Origin: Pseudopedobacter sp044361595
GTDB taxonomy: Bacteria > Bacteroidota > Bacteroidia > Sphingobacteriales > Sphingobacteriaceae
DNA length: 64,000 bases
Assembly: GCA_044361595.1 (NCBI GenBank)
Contig: JBIKIN010000009.1
Location: forward strand, 81,915 to 145,914
Reading direction: 5' to 3'
Part shown: in pieces, positions 37,957-47,054 of the stretch
Numbering within the stretch: the stretch's first letter is position 1
How the letters are laid out: every line of letters starts with the position of its first letter
The notes under the pieces: generated by a model
Databases searched by the model: none
Seen by the model: the letters and a program-made list of their open reading frames with translations, nothing else
Told to the model about the DNA's origin: nothing
Position numbers and translations under genes: made by a program

Positions 37957-38053
37957 ATTTCGGATTCTAAATTTAACCAATTTGCAAAACTTTTATTTGT
38001 TCTTCGGTCTTCAATGCTTTTAGCTTTTAGCCTTAAGCTTTTAGCTTTTTTTA

Positions 38054-39418
38054 TTAATAATTCCTTGGAGTTCTAACAGTGTTTAACTCGGTAAAAGCCA
38101 CTAGCTCATCAAACCTACTACTAGGCGACCTGTAATAAATTAATATTTGATAATTGTTTTCTGTTTGATAAAAAGTTCCGTCAAATTCGTGTTCATTGAT
38201 GGTTTTACCGTTTGTGTCTGTCCAAACATAATGGTAATCTGTAACGCCTTGTTTTACTAATGTGTTTAATAAAAACATTTTCTGAGTAGCATTATAAGTC
38301 ATTTTATATTCGGGCTTTTTTTGGTAGCTATTAAAGGCACCTAAAACATATACAAATCCATTTTCTGATGGAGGCGTTGCCTTTAGTGCAAAACTTACAT
38401 TTGCATAATCGGCATCATAATCAGGGTTACTGCCATCCTGATTAAGGATAAAAAAGTTGCCATTATTATCTAATTGCGAGGAGTAATTACCAATATTTTT
38501 ACTCACATCGGCAAATAAATTAACGGTATAAATAGAGTCTTTGATGTTTTCATAAACGCCATCTGATTTAAATCTGAAACTGCGAGTATCAAACCTTCTA
38601 AACTCGTTTCCGGCTGCAAAGTCAAAAGATTGATCATCGGTATAAACCAATTGATTATTCCTGATAAAAAGTGGTCGTTTACTTTGTTGCGCAACATCTG
38701 TACGTCCGTTTTGCATCACCACCGCAGTTATTTCTTGGTAAGCGTTTTGAATATTTAAGCTGGGATGAAGAATTGAGAAATTAACTTTTTGATTTTTATC
38801 CCTACTATTTACTTGGTTAGATTGTACAATTTGCGCCTGTAAAACAACTCTAGGCTGCACTACGTAAAATCTACGTGTAAGCAACAGTTTACTAGGGTCA
38901 CTATTTTCAAAAACCTTTAATAAATAATTGCCCGATAGTTTAGGTATTACCGTTAAGTTTGGAATGGTAAGTTGATAATGAGTGTATTTTTGAAATGTAT
39001 TAACAGCCGAACGGTAATTGGTTACCAAATCTTGACTAAAACTTTCTAAATAATCTAAACTAGAAATGTTTGAAGGTTTCCAGTTAACATCGCAATGGGT
39101 AACACTATATGATAAGTTTCTAGAACCGCTACGTAAATCATCAAATTGAAGTATTAAACGATCTGAAGAACCTAAAAATATAGCCGGAAATGATTGGTCT
39201 TGTGCAGCGTTAAAAAACTCTACACTTTTAATTTCTGGAATATAATTAATGTTATCAAAAACAGCCTCCACACTTGGTGCTTGTATAATAACTGGTCTTG
39301 GTGTTTTAGCTTTCTTTTGCGCAGCACAAGAAAATGAAAATAGCAGAATAAGCAAACCAAACATTAATATTTTATTAATTTGGCTTTTAAAAATTAAATA
39401 TTGCTTTTCTTTTCTCAA
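38054..39418 (-). CDS. DUF5103 lipoprotein of unknown function
   Basis: 454 residues if the TTG at 39418 is used, which gives a Lys-rich n-region before the lipobox (LLFSFSC). The first ATG, at 39364, would give 436 residues but an uncharged signal, so the start is uncertain. The body matches the Bacteroidota family DUF5103: SVEFFNAAQDQSFPAIFLG, LSYSVTHCDVNWKPSNIS, then a beta-rich middle, and FVYVLGAFNSYQ near the C terminus, a segment resembling an early-set/Ig fold. It should sit in the outer membrane or periplasm. No known function. A tandem repeat lies immediately upstream of the start, between this gene and the ABC-F gene. Confidence 0.85.
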   Translation of the reverse strand: MRKEKQYLIFKSQINKILMFGLLILLFSFSCAAQKKAKTPRPVIIQAPSVEAVFDNINYIPEIKSVEFFNAAQDQSFPAIFLGSSDRLILQFDDLRSGSRNLSYSVTHCDVNWKPSNISSLDYLESFSQDLVTNYRSAVNTFQKYTHYQLTIPNLTVIPKLSGNYLLKVFENSDPSKLLLTRRFYVVQPRVVLQAQIVQSNQVNSRDKNQKVNFSILHPSLNIQNAYQEITAVVMQNGRTDVAQQSKRPLFIRNNQLVYTDDQSFDFAAGNEFRRFDTRSFRFKSDGVYENIKDSIYTVNLFADVSKNIGNYSSQLDNNGNFFILNQDGSNPDYDADYANVSFALKATPPSENGFVYVLGAFNSYQKKPEYKMTYNATQKMFLLNTLVKQGVTDYHYVWTDTNGKTINEHEFDGTFYQTENNYQILIYYRSPSSRFDELVAFTELNTVRTPRNY

Positions 39419-39430
39419 ATCTATATTTCT

Positions 39431-39612
39431 CTACCGTCTACCGTCTACCGATTACCGTCTACCGATTACCGTCTACCGATTACCGTCTACCGATTACCGA
39501 TTACCGTCTACCGATTACCGTCTACCGATTACCATCTACCGATTACCGTCTACCGATTACCATCTACCGATTACCATCTACCGATTACCGTCTACCGTCT
39601 ACCGATTACCAG
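39431..39612. repeat. 7/14-bp tandem repeat array (VNTR)
   Basis: About 26 units of a 7-bp motif of the form (C/T)TACCG(T/A), mostly alternating as the 14-mer CTACCGATTACCGT, with a few CAT variants. It fills the space between the ABC-F stop (39635) and the DUF5103 start (39418), ending 12 nt from the latter. Two plus-strand frames through it (repeating TDYRLPS) are products of the repeat, not genes. Confidence 0.95.
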
Positions 39613-39634
39613 CCACTAATCACCGTCTACTCAA

Positions 39635-41551
39635 TTACCCTTCCAAAACCATAATTTCTTCGGCAAGCTCTTCCCAATGTAATTGTATTGCGCCTAATTT
39701 TTCTTTGGCTTTAGCATAACGCTCATTCACCTCGCTTAATTTTGCTGGGTTGCTATAAATCTCTTCTTTAGCTATTTCTACTTCTAAATCTTTTACAACT
39801 TTCTCTTTCTCACCTATCTCTTCTTCTAAACTTTGCAGCTGCGTGTTTAGTTTTTTCAAGTGCTTTTTCTTTTCTTCAATTTCTGATGGCTTAGGCTCTT
39901 CCTTTTTAGGTTTTACCGCTTTTGCAGGTTTAATGCCACCAGTTTCGCCAGCCTTAGCTCGCTTGGCTTGCCATTCTTCATACTCAGCATAAGTTCCTGG
40001 GTATTCGTTAATATCTTGGTCTTCAATAAACCAAATTTTATTGGCTACGTTATCTAAAAAGTATCTATCGTGAGATACCGCAATAAACGTACCTTCATAT
40101 TGTTGTAATGCCTGTATTAAAATATTTACCGATTGAATATCTAAGTGGTTGGTAGGCTCATCCAGAATTAAGAAGTTAGAATCAGTAGTTAAAGATTTTG
40201 CCAAAGCCACCCTAGATTTTTCCCCTCCAGATAATACCCTAATCTTTTTGAAAACATCATCGCCAGTAAACAAGAAACAACCTAAAATAGAACGTAACTC
40301 AGTATCGCTATGCTTTGGAGCAAATGATTGTAACTCTTCTAAAATAGAATTATCTAAATGCAAACTTTCTAATTGATGTTGCGCAAAAAAGGTAGTACTC
40401 ACATTATGACCAGTTTCGCACATCCCTTTAAAGGTTTCGGTACCAGCAATAATTCTTAAAAGGGTCGATTTTCCTTTACCGTTTGCTCCAATCAAAGCAA
40501 TTTTATCGCCTTTTTCTATTACTCCATCTGCATTGTTTAAAATATCAATAGCTGGGTAGCTTTTGTAAGCATCTTCAATTCTAACCACATGTCTTCCAGA
40601 TGGTTTAGTGAATTTAAATCTGAAATTAACCGTAGGGTTTTCGTCATCAACATCCTCCACACGCTCCATTTTATCTAAGGCTTTCATCCTAGATTGGGCC
40701 ATTTTTGCCTTACTTGCTTTGGCTCTAAAACGTTCTATTAAACGCTCTTCTTGCTTAATTTTAGCCTGCTGATTTTTAAATTCACCTTTCTGAATCTCGC
40801 CACGTAAAGCTTTCTCTTCTAAGTAAAAAGAGTAATTACCCGAGTATATGGTTAGTTTACCTTTTCTAGATTCTACAATGCGGTTCACAATTCTATCTAA
40901 GAAATACCTATCGTGAGATACAATGACGATGGCCCCATCAAAACCGTTTAAATAAGTCTCTAACCATTTAATAGACGGTAAATCCATGTGGTTAGTAGGC
41001 TCATCTAGCAGTAAAATATCCGGAGTTTGAAGTAGAATTTTGGCAAGCATTACACGCATACGCCATCCTCCAGAAAAAGTATTTAGAGGGCGGTGCTGAT
41101 CTTCTGACGAGAATCCCAAACCTGCTAAAATCTCGTTTGCTCGGTATTCTATGCTGTATCCATCCAAAGCTTCAAACTCCATTTGCTTGTCGCTCAGTTT
41201 GTTTAAAACCTCTTCGGAATAGTCGGTTTCTAGTTTTTTTAGTAAGACCTCAATTTCATCATGCAGTTGGTTTTGGCGCTCAAAAGCTTCCATCGCCACA
41301 TGTAAAATACTATGATGAGAGTCGTAAGACAATAAATCTTGGTTTAAATAGCCAATTTTTAAATCTTTAGCCATAGAAACTGTACCCATAGAAGGTTGAT
41401 ATTCGCCTACAATTATTTTTAATAAGGTAGATTTCCCAGTTCCATTAGCACCAATTAAACCAATTTTTTCGCCCGGTTTAATATGCCAATTAGCTTCTTC
41501 GTATAAGGCTCTAGAGCCAATTAGAAATGTTAAGTCGTTTATTGCAATCAT
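39635..41551 (-). CDS. ABC-F family ATPase (ribosome-associated type)
   Basis: 638 residues from the ATG at 41551 (MIAINDLTFLIG), which fits the family start; an upstream ATG at 41584 only adds a non-conserved stretch. Two ABC modules are present, with Walker A GANGTGKST and GANGKGKST, signatures FSGGWRMR and LSGGEKSR, and Walker B LLLDEPTNH and LILDEPTNH, separated by a charged linker. A C-terminal coiled-coil domain (about 540-638) is present, as in Uup-type proteins. There are no membrane segments. ABC-F proteins bind the ribosomal E site or resolve stalled translation. Which subtype it belongs to cannot be decided by eye. A TACCTTTG promoter box lies 7 nt before the ATG. Confidence 0.92.
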   Translation of the reverse strand: MIAINDLTFLIGSRALYEEANWHIKPGEKIGLIGANGTGKSTLLKIIVGEYQPSMGTVSMAKDLKIGYLNQDLLSYDSHHSILHVAMEAFERQNQLHDEIEVLLKKLETDYSEEVLNKLSDKQMEFEALDGYSIEYRANEILAGLGFSSEDQHRPLNTFSGGWRMRVMLAKILLQTPDILLLDEPTNHMDLPSIKWLETYLNGFDGAIVIVSHDRYFLDRIVNRIVESRKGKLTIYSGNYSFYLEEKALRGEIQKGEFKNQQAKIKQEERLIERFRAKASKAKMAQSRMKALDKMERVEDVDDENPTVNFRFKFTKPSGRHVVRIEDAYKSYPAIDILNNADGVIEKGDKIALIGANGKGKSTLLRIIAGTETFKGMCETGHNVSTTFFAQHQLESLHLDNSILEELQSFAPKHSDTELRSILGCFLFTGDDVFKKIRVLSGGEKSRVALAKSLTTDSNFLILDEPTNHLDIQSVNILIQALQQYEGTFIAVSHDRYFLDNVANKIWFIEDQDINEYPGTYAEYEEWQAKRAKAGETGGIKPAKAVKPKKEEPKPSEIEEKKKHLKKLNTQLQSLEEEIGEKEKVVKDLEVEIAKEEIYSNPAKLSEVNERYAKAKEKLGAIQLHWEELAEEIMVLEG

Positions 41552-41558
41552 TTGGGCG

Positions 41559-41566
41559 CAAAGGTA
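41559..41566 (-). promoter_or_regulatory. -7 box directly before the ABC-F start
   Basis: TACCTTTG (minus strand) is an exact TAnnTTTG and ends 7 nt before the ATG, so the mRNA leader would be only a few nucleotides. No good -33 TTG was found. Confidence 0.5.
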
Positions 41567-41612
41567 GCAAAAATGAGGGAGCATTTAATCCTATTTAGCC
41601 CAATTAGCCATC

Positions 41613-42011
41613 TTATTTGGTAAACTTTAATCCACAAGCCTCAATACACATTGGACTTAAAATTAGTGTGTCTTTCTTAAATTGATAGGAATAAATGCTT
41701 GGCGATTGAGATGATTCTAATTTAAATTTAACTTTTACCTTGTTAGAGTCTAATATTTCATACTCGTTTAAGTGATCTAAATTGAAAAAGCTGGTGTTGC
41801 TAAAAATATTTCCGTTTGATGTAAAAGTTAATGTTTTAATAGGATTTTGTGAAACATCAACATATTTGCCAGATCCGTCGCCAGGGTCGGCAAGAAATTT
41901 CTTTAAAGTCCAGGTACCTGTAAATTGGTTAGTGTTTGTCTCGTTTTTATCACAAGAAAACAATAAAGAGATTACAAAAAGCAAAAGAGTAATTTGATAT
42001 AAATTTTTCAT
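41613..42011 (-). CDS. Lipocalin-like small lipoprotein
   Basis: 132 residues. The lipoprotein signal is LLFVISLLFSC with Cys at 20. The body starts FTGTWTLKKF and continues with alternating short beta strands (KTLTFTSNGNIFS, VKVKFKLES, KDTLILSP), the pattern of Bacteroidota lipocalin-like or META-like lipoproteins. A CIEACG segment near the C terminus may form a disulfide or metal site. It ends 61 bp before the ABC-F start on the same strand and starts 78 bp from the divergent pyrD. Function unknown. Confidence 0.6.
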   Translation of the reverse strand: MKNLYQITLLLFVISLLFSCDKNETNTNQFTGTWTLKKFLADPGDGSGKYVDVSQNPIKTLTFTSNGNIFSNTSFFNLDHLNEYEILDSNKVKVKFKLESSQSPSIYSYQFKKDTLILSPMCIEACGLKFTK

Positions 42012-42077
42012 AATTTTTTTAAACTATTACGTACCTTAATATTTTAACGATACAAGTGATTTAATAAAAAGGATGAT

Positions 42078-42085
42078 TATTTTTG
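42078..42085 (+). promoter_or_regulatory. -7 box directly before pyrD
   Basis: TATTTTTG matches TAnnTTTG and ends 4 nt before the ATG of pyrD, which would make the transcript leaderless or nearly so. No -33 TTG at good spacing was seen. Confidence 0.45.
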
Positions 42086-42089
42086 CGCT

Positions 42090-43109
42090 ATGTATAAACT
42101 TGTTAAGCCTATCTTTTTTCAGTTCGACCCGGAGAAAATTCATTATACCGTTACTGATTCTTTAAGTTTTCTGAATAAAATTTGGGGTTTTCCTAAGTTA
42201 ATGAAAAGCTTTTATAAATTTGAAAGTAAAGTATTAGAACGTGAAGTTTTTGGTTTAAAATTTAAAAACCCAGTGGGTTTAGCTGCAGGTTTTGATAAAA
42301 ACGGAGAGTTTATAGAAGAGTTTGCCAATTTTGGCTTTGGTTTTATTGAGGTTGGAACGGTTACGCCTTTGCCACAGCCTGGAAATGATAAGCCACGTAT
42401 GTTTAGATTACCTAAAGACGAAGCTTTGATTAACCGCATGGGTTTTAACAATAAAGGTGTTGATGTATTGGCCAGAAAATTAAAAACCGTGAAGCGTGAT
42501 GGTTTAATTATTGGAGGAAACATTGGAAAGAACAAAAATACGCCTAACGAAGATGCGGTAAATGATTATGTGAAATGTTTTGACGCTTTGTTTGATGTAG
42601 TTGATTATTTTGTGGTGAATGTAAGTTCGCCAAATACACCCGGACTGCGTGAATTGCAAGAAAAAGAACCTTTAATGCATATTTTAAACACCTTGCAAAA
42701 AAGGAATTTGAAGAACGATATTTCCAGACCAATTTTATTAAAAATAGCACCAGATTTAACAAACTCTCAGTTAGATGATATTGTTGAAATTGTGCAGGAA
42801 ACTGAAATTGCTGGGGTTATTGCCACCAATACTACCATTTCTAGGGCTAATTTAGCAACTAGCGATTTGGTTGTAAATGAAGCTGGAGGTTTAAGTGGGA
42901 AACCTGTTAGGGATAAATCTGCTGAGGTGATTAAATATCTTTCGCAAAAATCAAATCAATCTTTTCCAATTATTGGGGTAGGAGGGATTCACTCGGCAAA
43001 AGACGCCCAAGAAAAATTAGATGCGGGTGCTAGTTTAGTGCAAGTTTATACAGGGTTTATTTACGAAGGGCCTGGTTTGGTGAAAAGTATTCTGAAGGGC
43101 TTGGTTTAA
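42090..43109 (+). CDS. pyrD: Quinone-dependent dihydroorotate dehydrogenase (class 2)
   Basis: 339 residues, the usual length. It oxidises dihydroorotate to orotate in pyrimidine synthesis, with FMN and membrane quinones. The class 2 start MYKLVKPIFFQFDPEKIHYTV is the amphipathic membrane-binding helix pair. NPVGLAAGFDKNGEFI, the FNNKG segment, and NVSSPNTPGLR with the catalytic base Ser at 179/180 follow. Then come LLKIAPDLT, TNTT, GGLSGKP and the FMN-phosphate site GVGGIHSAKDA. It is alone and divergent from the lipocalin-like gene. The start is well supported by family alignment even though the promoter box is only 4 nt away. Confidence 0.97.
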   Translation: MYKLVKPIFFQFDPEKIHYTVTDSLSFLNKIWGFPKLMKSFYKFESKVLEREVFGLKFKNPVGLAAGFDKNGEFIEEFANFGFGFIEVGTVTPLPQPGNDKPRMFRLPKDEALINRMGFNNKGVDVLARKLKTVKRDGLIIGGNIGKNKNTPNEDAVNDYVKCFDALFDVVDYFVVNVSSPNTPGLRELQEKEPLMHILNTLQKRNLKNDISRPILLKIAPDLTNSQLDDIVEIVQETEIAGVIATNTTISRANLATSDLVVNEAGGLSGKPVRDKSAEVIKYLSQKSNQSFPIIGVGGIHSAKDAQEKLDAGASLVQVYTGFIYEGPGLVKSILKGLV

Positions 43110-43257
43110 GGGGGATTTTTTCAAGCTGTTTTGGTTTATGAAAATACAAACCGAGCAGTTGAACATTCGCATCGGTTATTCTAAACTATGCAAGCCATTC
43201 TGAACTTTGCAAGTCATCCTGAAATCCAATAACTAAATCTTTGACTTATTCAATAGG

Positions 43258-43278
43258 ATGCTGAAATAAATTCAGCAT
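43258..43278. repeat. Small palindromic hairpin in a convergent intergenic region
   Basis: ATGCTGAA-ATAAA-TTCAGCAT is a perfect 8-bp palindrome with a 5-nt loop, embedded in a stretch of CATTCTGAA/CATCCTGAAA-type repeats (43195-43230). This resembles a dispersed intergenic repeat of Bacteroidota genomes. It sits between pyrD and the GLPGLI gene, which end towards each other, and may serve as a terminator. Confidence 0.6.
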
Positions 43279-43380
43279 GAACTGTGTTTAAATCCAAATA
43301 AAATTTAAAATTCTCTAAAATAATATTCTGTTTAATTCATGATTAGCCAAATTGTGCTTTATAAGGTTCCCCTGATTTGG

Positions 43381-44145
43381 CTATAACAACAAAGTCTTCA
43401 AACTTTCTTTTAACCAATCGCTGCTACTGGTTATTTTTTCTTTTAAAGCACTTAAAGTAATAGGCTGTTTTTTAGTTGCGGGTAACGCTAAACTTTTAGG
43501 GTCTACGGGAATTTCTGAAACTTTAGTTGCAAACCAAGTAATATGCTCGTAAGGTAAGGCAACGCCTAAAATCATCCCTGGCAAACCAGTAAAAGACTCG
43601 GGGCCACCCGAAACCGGAATCTGATCTGTATAAAAGGCAACTACGTAAATAGAATCCATAATAATGGCGTTTGCTCTACGGCAGTTATAACCTACAATAT
43701 TCCGCACTTCGCTGGTTATTTTCCAATCAATTTTTCTTAACGAATCTTTAACCAAAAAATCTTCCTCAAATACTTTTTTAAGTGTTGTAAATTTAGATGT
43801 GGTAAAATCGGTAGAAACTTTATTGATCTGCGTAGTGTTGCCACCCCAATAGCCGCCTTTATTGGAGTTATTATCATCGGCATTAGGCATAAATAAGCTC
43901 TGGTTTTGGTTAAAAAAGAGCTGAGATCTGTACTTTACAAATTGTGGTTGTGTGCTTATATATTTGTCGTAAAATTCTTTTTGCCAAACATTATCATCGC
44001 CATTTTTTGGCTTTAAAATAGCAAACATGTTAACCGATTTTTCATACTCAATCATACCATTATTGGTGAAATGTGCAAATTGAGCTTGACTAGTCATCGC
44101 CGAAAGGCAAATGGTAAAAACCAATAGGTATAGTATATTTTTCAT
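43381..44145 (-). CDS. GLPGLI-family secreted protein
   Basis: 254 residues from the ATG at 44145 (MKNILYLLVFTICLSAMTSQAQ is the signal peptide); the longer frame begins with TTG inside the upstream gene. The family motif appears as FTGLPGMILGVALP, with DWKITSEVRNIVGYNCRRA earlier. GLPGLI proteins are periplasmic or surface-associated, of unknown function, and are commonly linked to an OMP_b-brl_3 TonB-receptor-like gene, as here, where it starts 7 nt after the barrel gene stop. Confidence 0.92.
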   Translation of the reverse strand: MKNILYLLVFTICLSAMTSQAQFAHFTNNGMIEYEKSVNMFAILKPKNGDDNVWQKEFYDKYISTQPQFVKYRSQLFFNQNQSLFMPNADDNNSNKGGYWGGNTTQINKVSTDFTTSKFTTLKKVFEEDFLVKDSLRKIDWKITSEVRNIVGYNCRRANAIIMDSIYVVAFYTDQIPVSGGPESFTGLPGMILGVALPYEHITWFATKVSEIPVDPKSLALPATKKQPITLSALKEKITSSSDWLKESLKTLLL

Positions 44146-44152
44146 GATGTTT

Positions 44153-46924
44153 TTATTTAATAGATCCAAATTTTGAAAAATCCCACGCTAGGGAAACTAA
44201 AAAGTAACGTTGAATATTGTTGAAAGATGTTTGGGTAATGTTATTACCAAAAATACTTCTTTCGAAGCCTGCATTTTGATTAAATAAATCGTTGCCAGAA
44301 ATAGAAAGTTTTAAGTTATCTTTTTCTAAAAACGTTTTCTCTAAACTGGTATTCACAATTAATTGAGAGAAATTGGTATTGAATGAGCTAGATGCTTGTT
44401 GAAATTCGTAATTACCATCAGCAGTTATTCTTAATTTTTTTGGTAATGTAAATCCAAAATATATGCTACTTCTCAATGTATTCCCATTACCATCTCTCAA
44501 TGATTGGAGCGAAGATTTGTTTACTTGATATCCAGGCGAAACCTCAAATTCAACATTCGTTTTTTCAGTATATTTTCTTAAAAAGAATCTAGTTGATACA
44601 TTATAACTTGTATTTTGATTTAGTTGTGTGTTTATAACGTTATAATTTGTATTACCGTTACCGGTTAATTCTACACTGTAACGCCATTTAGACTTTCCTA
44701 TTTTAGAACTAAAATCTATGTAAGAATAGAAATTACTTGGCGTTTTATCTTTTAAATTTTGAAAAGTAACGGTACTAAAGCCTTCTTGGTTAGTGTTGAT
44801 GTTGTTTATAATATCGTTACTTATGAAATTATAGCTCAAATACATGTAAATACCTCTTTCTTTAAGCACTTTATAATTGTTATAACCAATTCTAAAACCT
44901 TGACTAAATGCAATTCCTAAATCTTTATTTCCAGTTGTGATATTTAAAGGATCATTGTTGTTTAATACAGGTTGTAACTGATTAATACTCGGTTGTCTGG
45001 TGCTACCGGTATAATTAAAGGTAAATCTTTGTTGCTGAGTAAAGCTGTAGATATAATTTATGGAGGGTATAAAATTGGTGAAATTACGGTTAAAAGTAGT
45101 TTTAGCAATTAAATTTTCTTGGTCTAACTTAGAATAAGCTACTTTAGAACCTAACGTTAAACTAGTTTTGTCTTTTTTATAAGCTAACGATAATCCCCCT
45201 TGGTGGGTATTCACATCAAAGTTTAAATCGTTAGAAAACAAGGCGTCTAATTGAGTGTAGTTTCCGTTTGCATCTGCATTAAATGAGCTTAATTTAGACA
45301 AGCTTTTGGTATAGCTAAAATCGTAATTGGTACTTAATGATGTTGTTTTACTTAGCTTTTCGGTTAGCGTTAAGCTTGTTTTGTAATTCTCGCTTTCTTG
45401 GTTATTATCCTTAAACTGATTGATAATATCTGTTCTGGTATTTACATTATTTTCGTAAAAGTTAATGTCTGAATTTAAAATCCCGTCTGATTGACTGTTA
45501 CTATGATTTTGATTAAATCTAAAAGTTAAAGTTCGGCCTGGCTTTTTAAATTTTTTACCATAAAATAAAGTAGTAGCCAATTTGTTCTCTGCTATGTTCT
45601 CGTTAAAGCTTCTGTTTCCATCATTTATTAAGTCATCAGTGTTAGAAAACCCAGAGTTTAATGTTGTACTGTTGTTACTTCTGTCTCTAATAGAATTTTC
45701 GAAAGTTAGCTTTAAATTGGATGAAGTGTCTATTTTGAAATCGTAAACGATGTTAAATTTATTCTGATTTAAACTATTGTTAAAGTTATTATTGGTATTG
45801 TTTACCAGAAGGTTGTTAGGTAAATTATTTTGATTGATGGTGTTTTTAAAACCCAAATTATCTAAAGTACCATATTTATAATCTAAATTAATGGCATGTT
45901 TATCTTCCTTCCATTTATTATCAAAGTGTATTCCTGTATTTAAAATTTTTGGTACACCCTCGCCATAAAAACTTTGCCCACCTAATGCGTCATCACCTCC
46001 TCCAAAATACATCATCATACCACCATCGTCAGAAATCTCAATATTTGAACTTCCACCTACACCTAATTTACGTGACGATTCCCAATCCAATCCGGTTCTA
46101 CGGGTATTGCCATAAGTGCTATAAACCGAGAACTTCTTTTTGTTATTAAAAAAGTTTAATAACCCTTGGGTTGTATAAAAATCATCACTACCACCACCGG
46201 CATCTAATTTTCCAAAAACACCTTTTTTCTTATCTTCTTTTAATTTTATATTGATGGTTTTATTTCTAACGCCATCATCAATACCCGAAAATTTAGCGTT
46301 TTCGCTTTTATCATCATATAGCTGTACTTTATCAACCATATCAGATCTGATATTTTTGGTGACCAAAGTAGGGTCGTCGCCAAAAAACTCCTCGCCATCT
46401 ACCAAAACCCTAGTCACTGTTTCTCCTTGTGCGGTAATCTTACCGTCTTTATCTACCGTAATGCCGGGGAGTTGCTTTAATAAATCTTCTACTTTAGCAT
46501 TGGGTTGCACTTTAAAAGTATTGGCGTCAAACTCGGTAGTATCACCTTTTACACGTACTTGCACCGCTTCACCTTTAAAAATTACTTCTTGTAACAATCT
46601 TGTTTTAAGCAATAAATTTATCTTGCCAAAGTCTTTTGTCTGGTCTTTTGTAAGCGTAAAGTTGTCTACATAATCGGCATAATCAGGAAAAGTAATAAGC
46701 ATTAAATACTTATCTGCTGCTAGGTTAGTGATATTGAATTCTCCTAATTCATTACTACGAGTGTATTTCACTAAAATAGAATCTTTCGCTCTTAGCACAC
46801 TTATAGAACCATTTTTTAATAGAATGTTATCGGTGCTGTCTCTAACAATACCTTTAATTGATTGTGCATTGGCAGAAATCACAAAAAATAGAAGCCCGCA
46901 AATAGCAAGTAATAATTTTTTCAT
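44153..46924 (-). CDS. Outer-membrane beta-barrel receptor (OMP_b-brl_3, TonB-receptor-like)
   Basis: 923 residues with a signal peptide ending ANAQ. A carboxypeptidase-D regulatory-like domain (about 22-105) is followed by a plug-like segment (VEDLLKQLPGITVDKDGKI, then VTRVLVDGEEFFGDDP) and a large barrel ending FLVSLAWDFSKFGSIK. The last residue is not the usual aromatic but the barrel is complete. It is the usual partner of GLPGLI proteins, and the pair probably moves or handles an unknown ligand or peptide across the outer membrane. It is divergent from the MG2 protein gene, with about 130 bp between. Confidence 0.9.
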   Translation of the reverse strand: MKKLLLAICGLLFFVISANAQSIKGIVRDSTDNILLKNGSISVLRAKDSILVKYTRSNELGEFNITNLAADKYLMLITFPDYADYVDNFTLTKDQTKDFGKINLLLKTRLLQEVIFKGEAVQVRVKGDTTEFDANTFKVQPNAKVEDLLKQLPGITVDKDGKITAQGETVTRVLVDGEEFFGDDPTLVTKNIRSDMVDKVQLYDDKSENAKFSGIDDGVRNKTINIKLKEDKKKGVFGKLDAGGGSDDFYTTQGLLNFFNNKKKFSVYSTYGNTRRTGLDWESSRKLGVGGSSNIEISDDGGMMMYFGGGDDALGGQSFYGEGVPKILNTGIHFDNKWKEDKHAINLDYKYGTLDNLGFKNTINQNNLPNNLLVNNTNNNFNNSLNQNKFNIVYDFKIDTSSNLKLTFENSIRDRSNNSTTLNSGFSNTDDLINDGNRSFNENIAENKLATTLFYGKKFKKPGRTLTFRFNQNHSNSQSDGILNSDINFYENNVNTRTDIINQFKDNNQESENYKTSLTLTEKLSKTTSLSTNYDFSYTKSLSKLSSFNADANGNYTQLDALFSNDLNFDVNTHQGGLSLAYKKDKTSLTLGSKVAYSKLDQENLIAKTTFNRNFTNFIPSINYIYSFTQQQRFTFNYTGSTRQPSINQLQPVLNNNDPLNITTGNKDLGIAFSQGFRIGYNNYKVLKERGIYMYLSYNFISNDIINNINTNQEGFSTVTFQNLKDKTPSNFYSYIDFSSKIGKSKWRYSVELTGNGNTNYNVINTQLNQNTSYNVSTRFFLRKYTEKTNVEFEVSPGYQVNKSSLQSLRDGNGNTLRSSIYFGFTLPKKLRITADGNYEFQQASSSFNTNFSQLIVNTSLEKTFLEKDNLKLSISGNDLFNQNAGFERSIFGNNITQTSFNNIQRYFLVSLAWDFSKFGSIK

Positions 46925-47054
46925 AAGCTTAGGTAAACTAATAATTTAGGTAAAGATGGAGAATTATTAATATGTTCCAAAATTTATTCTTTTATTTAAC
47001 ATTTGATAACAAAATTTAACACTTAGCTAATTTCTGTTTGTACATTTATTATTC

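Noticed and set aside
39249..39719. Two plus-strand frames reading YRLPSTD-type repeats
   Set aside because: They are translations of the 7-bp repeat array and lie over two minus-strand genes; a repeat of 21 nt gives an open frame without selection.
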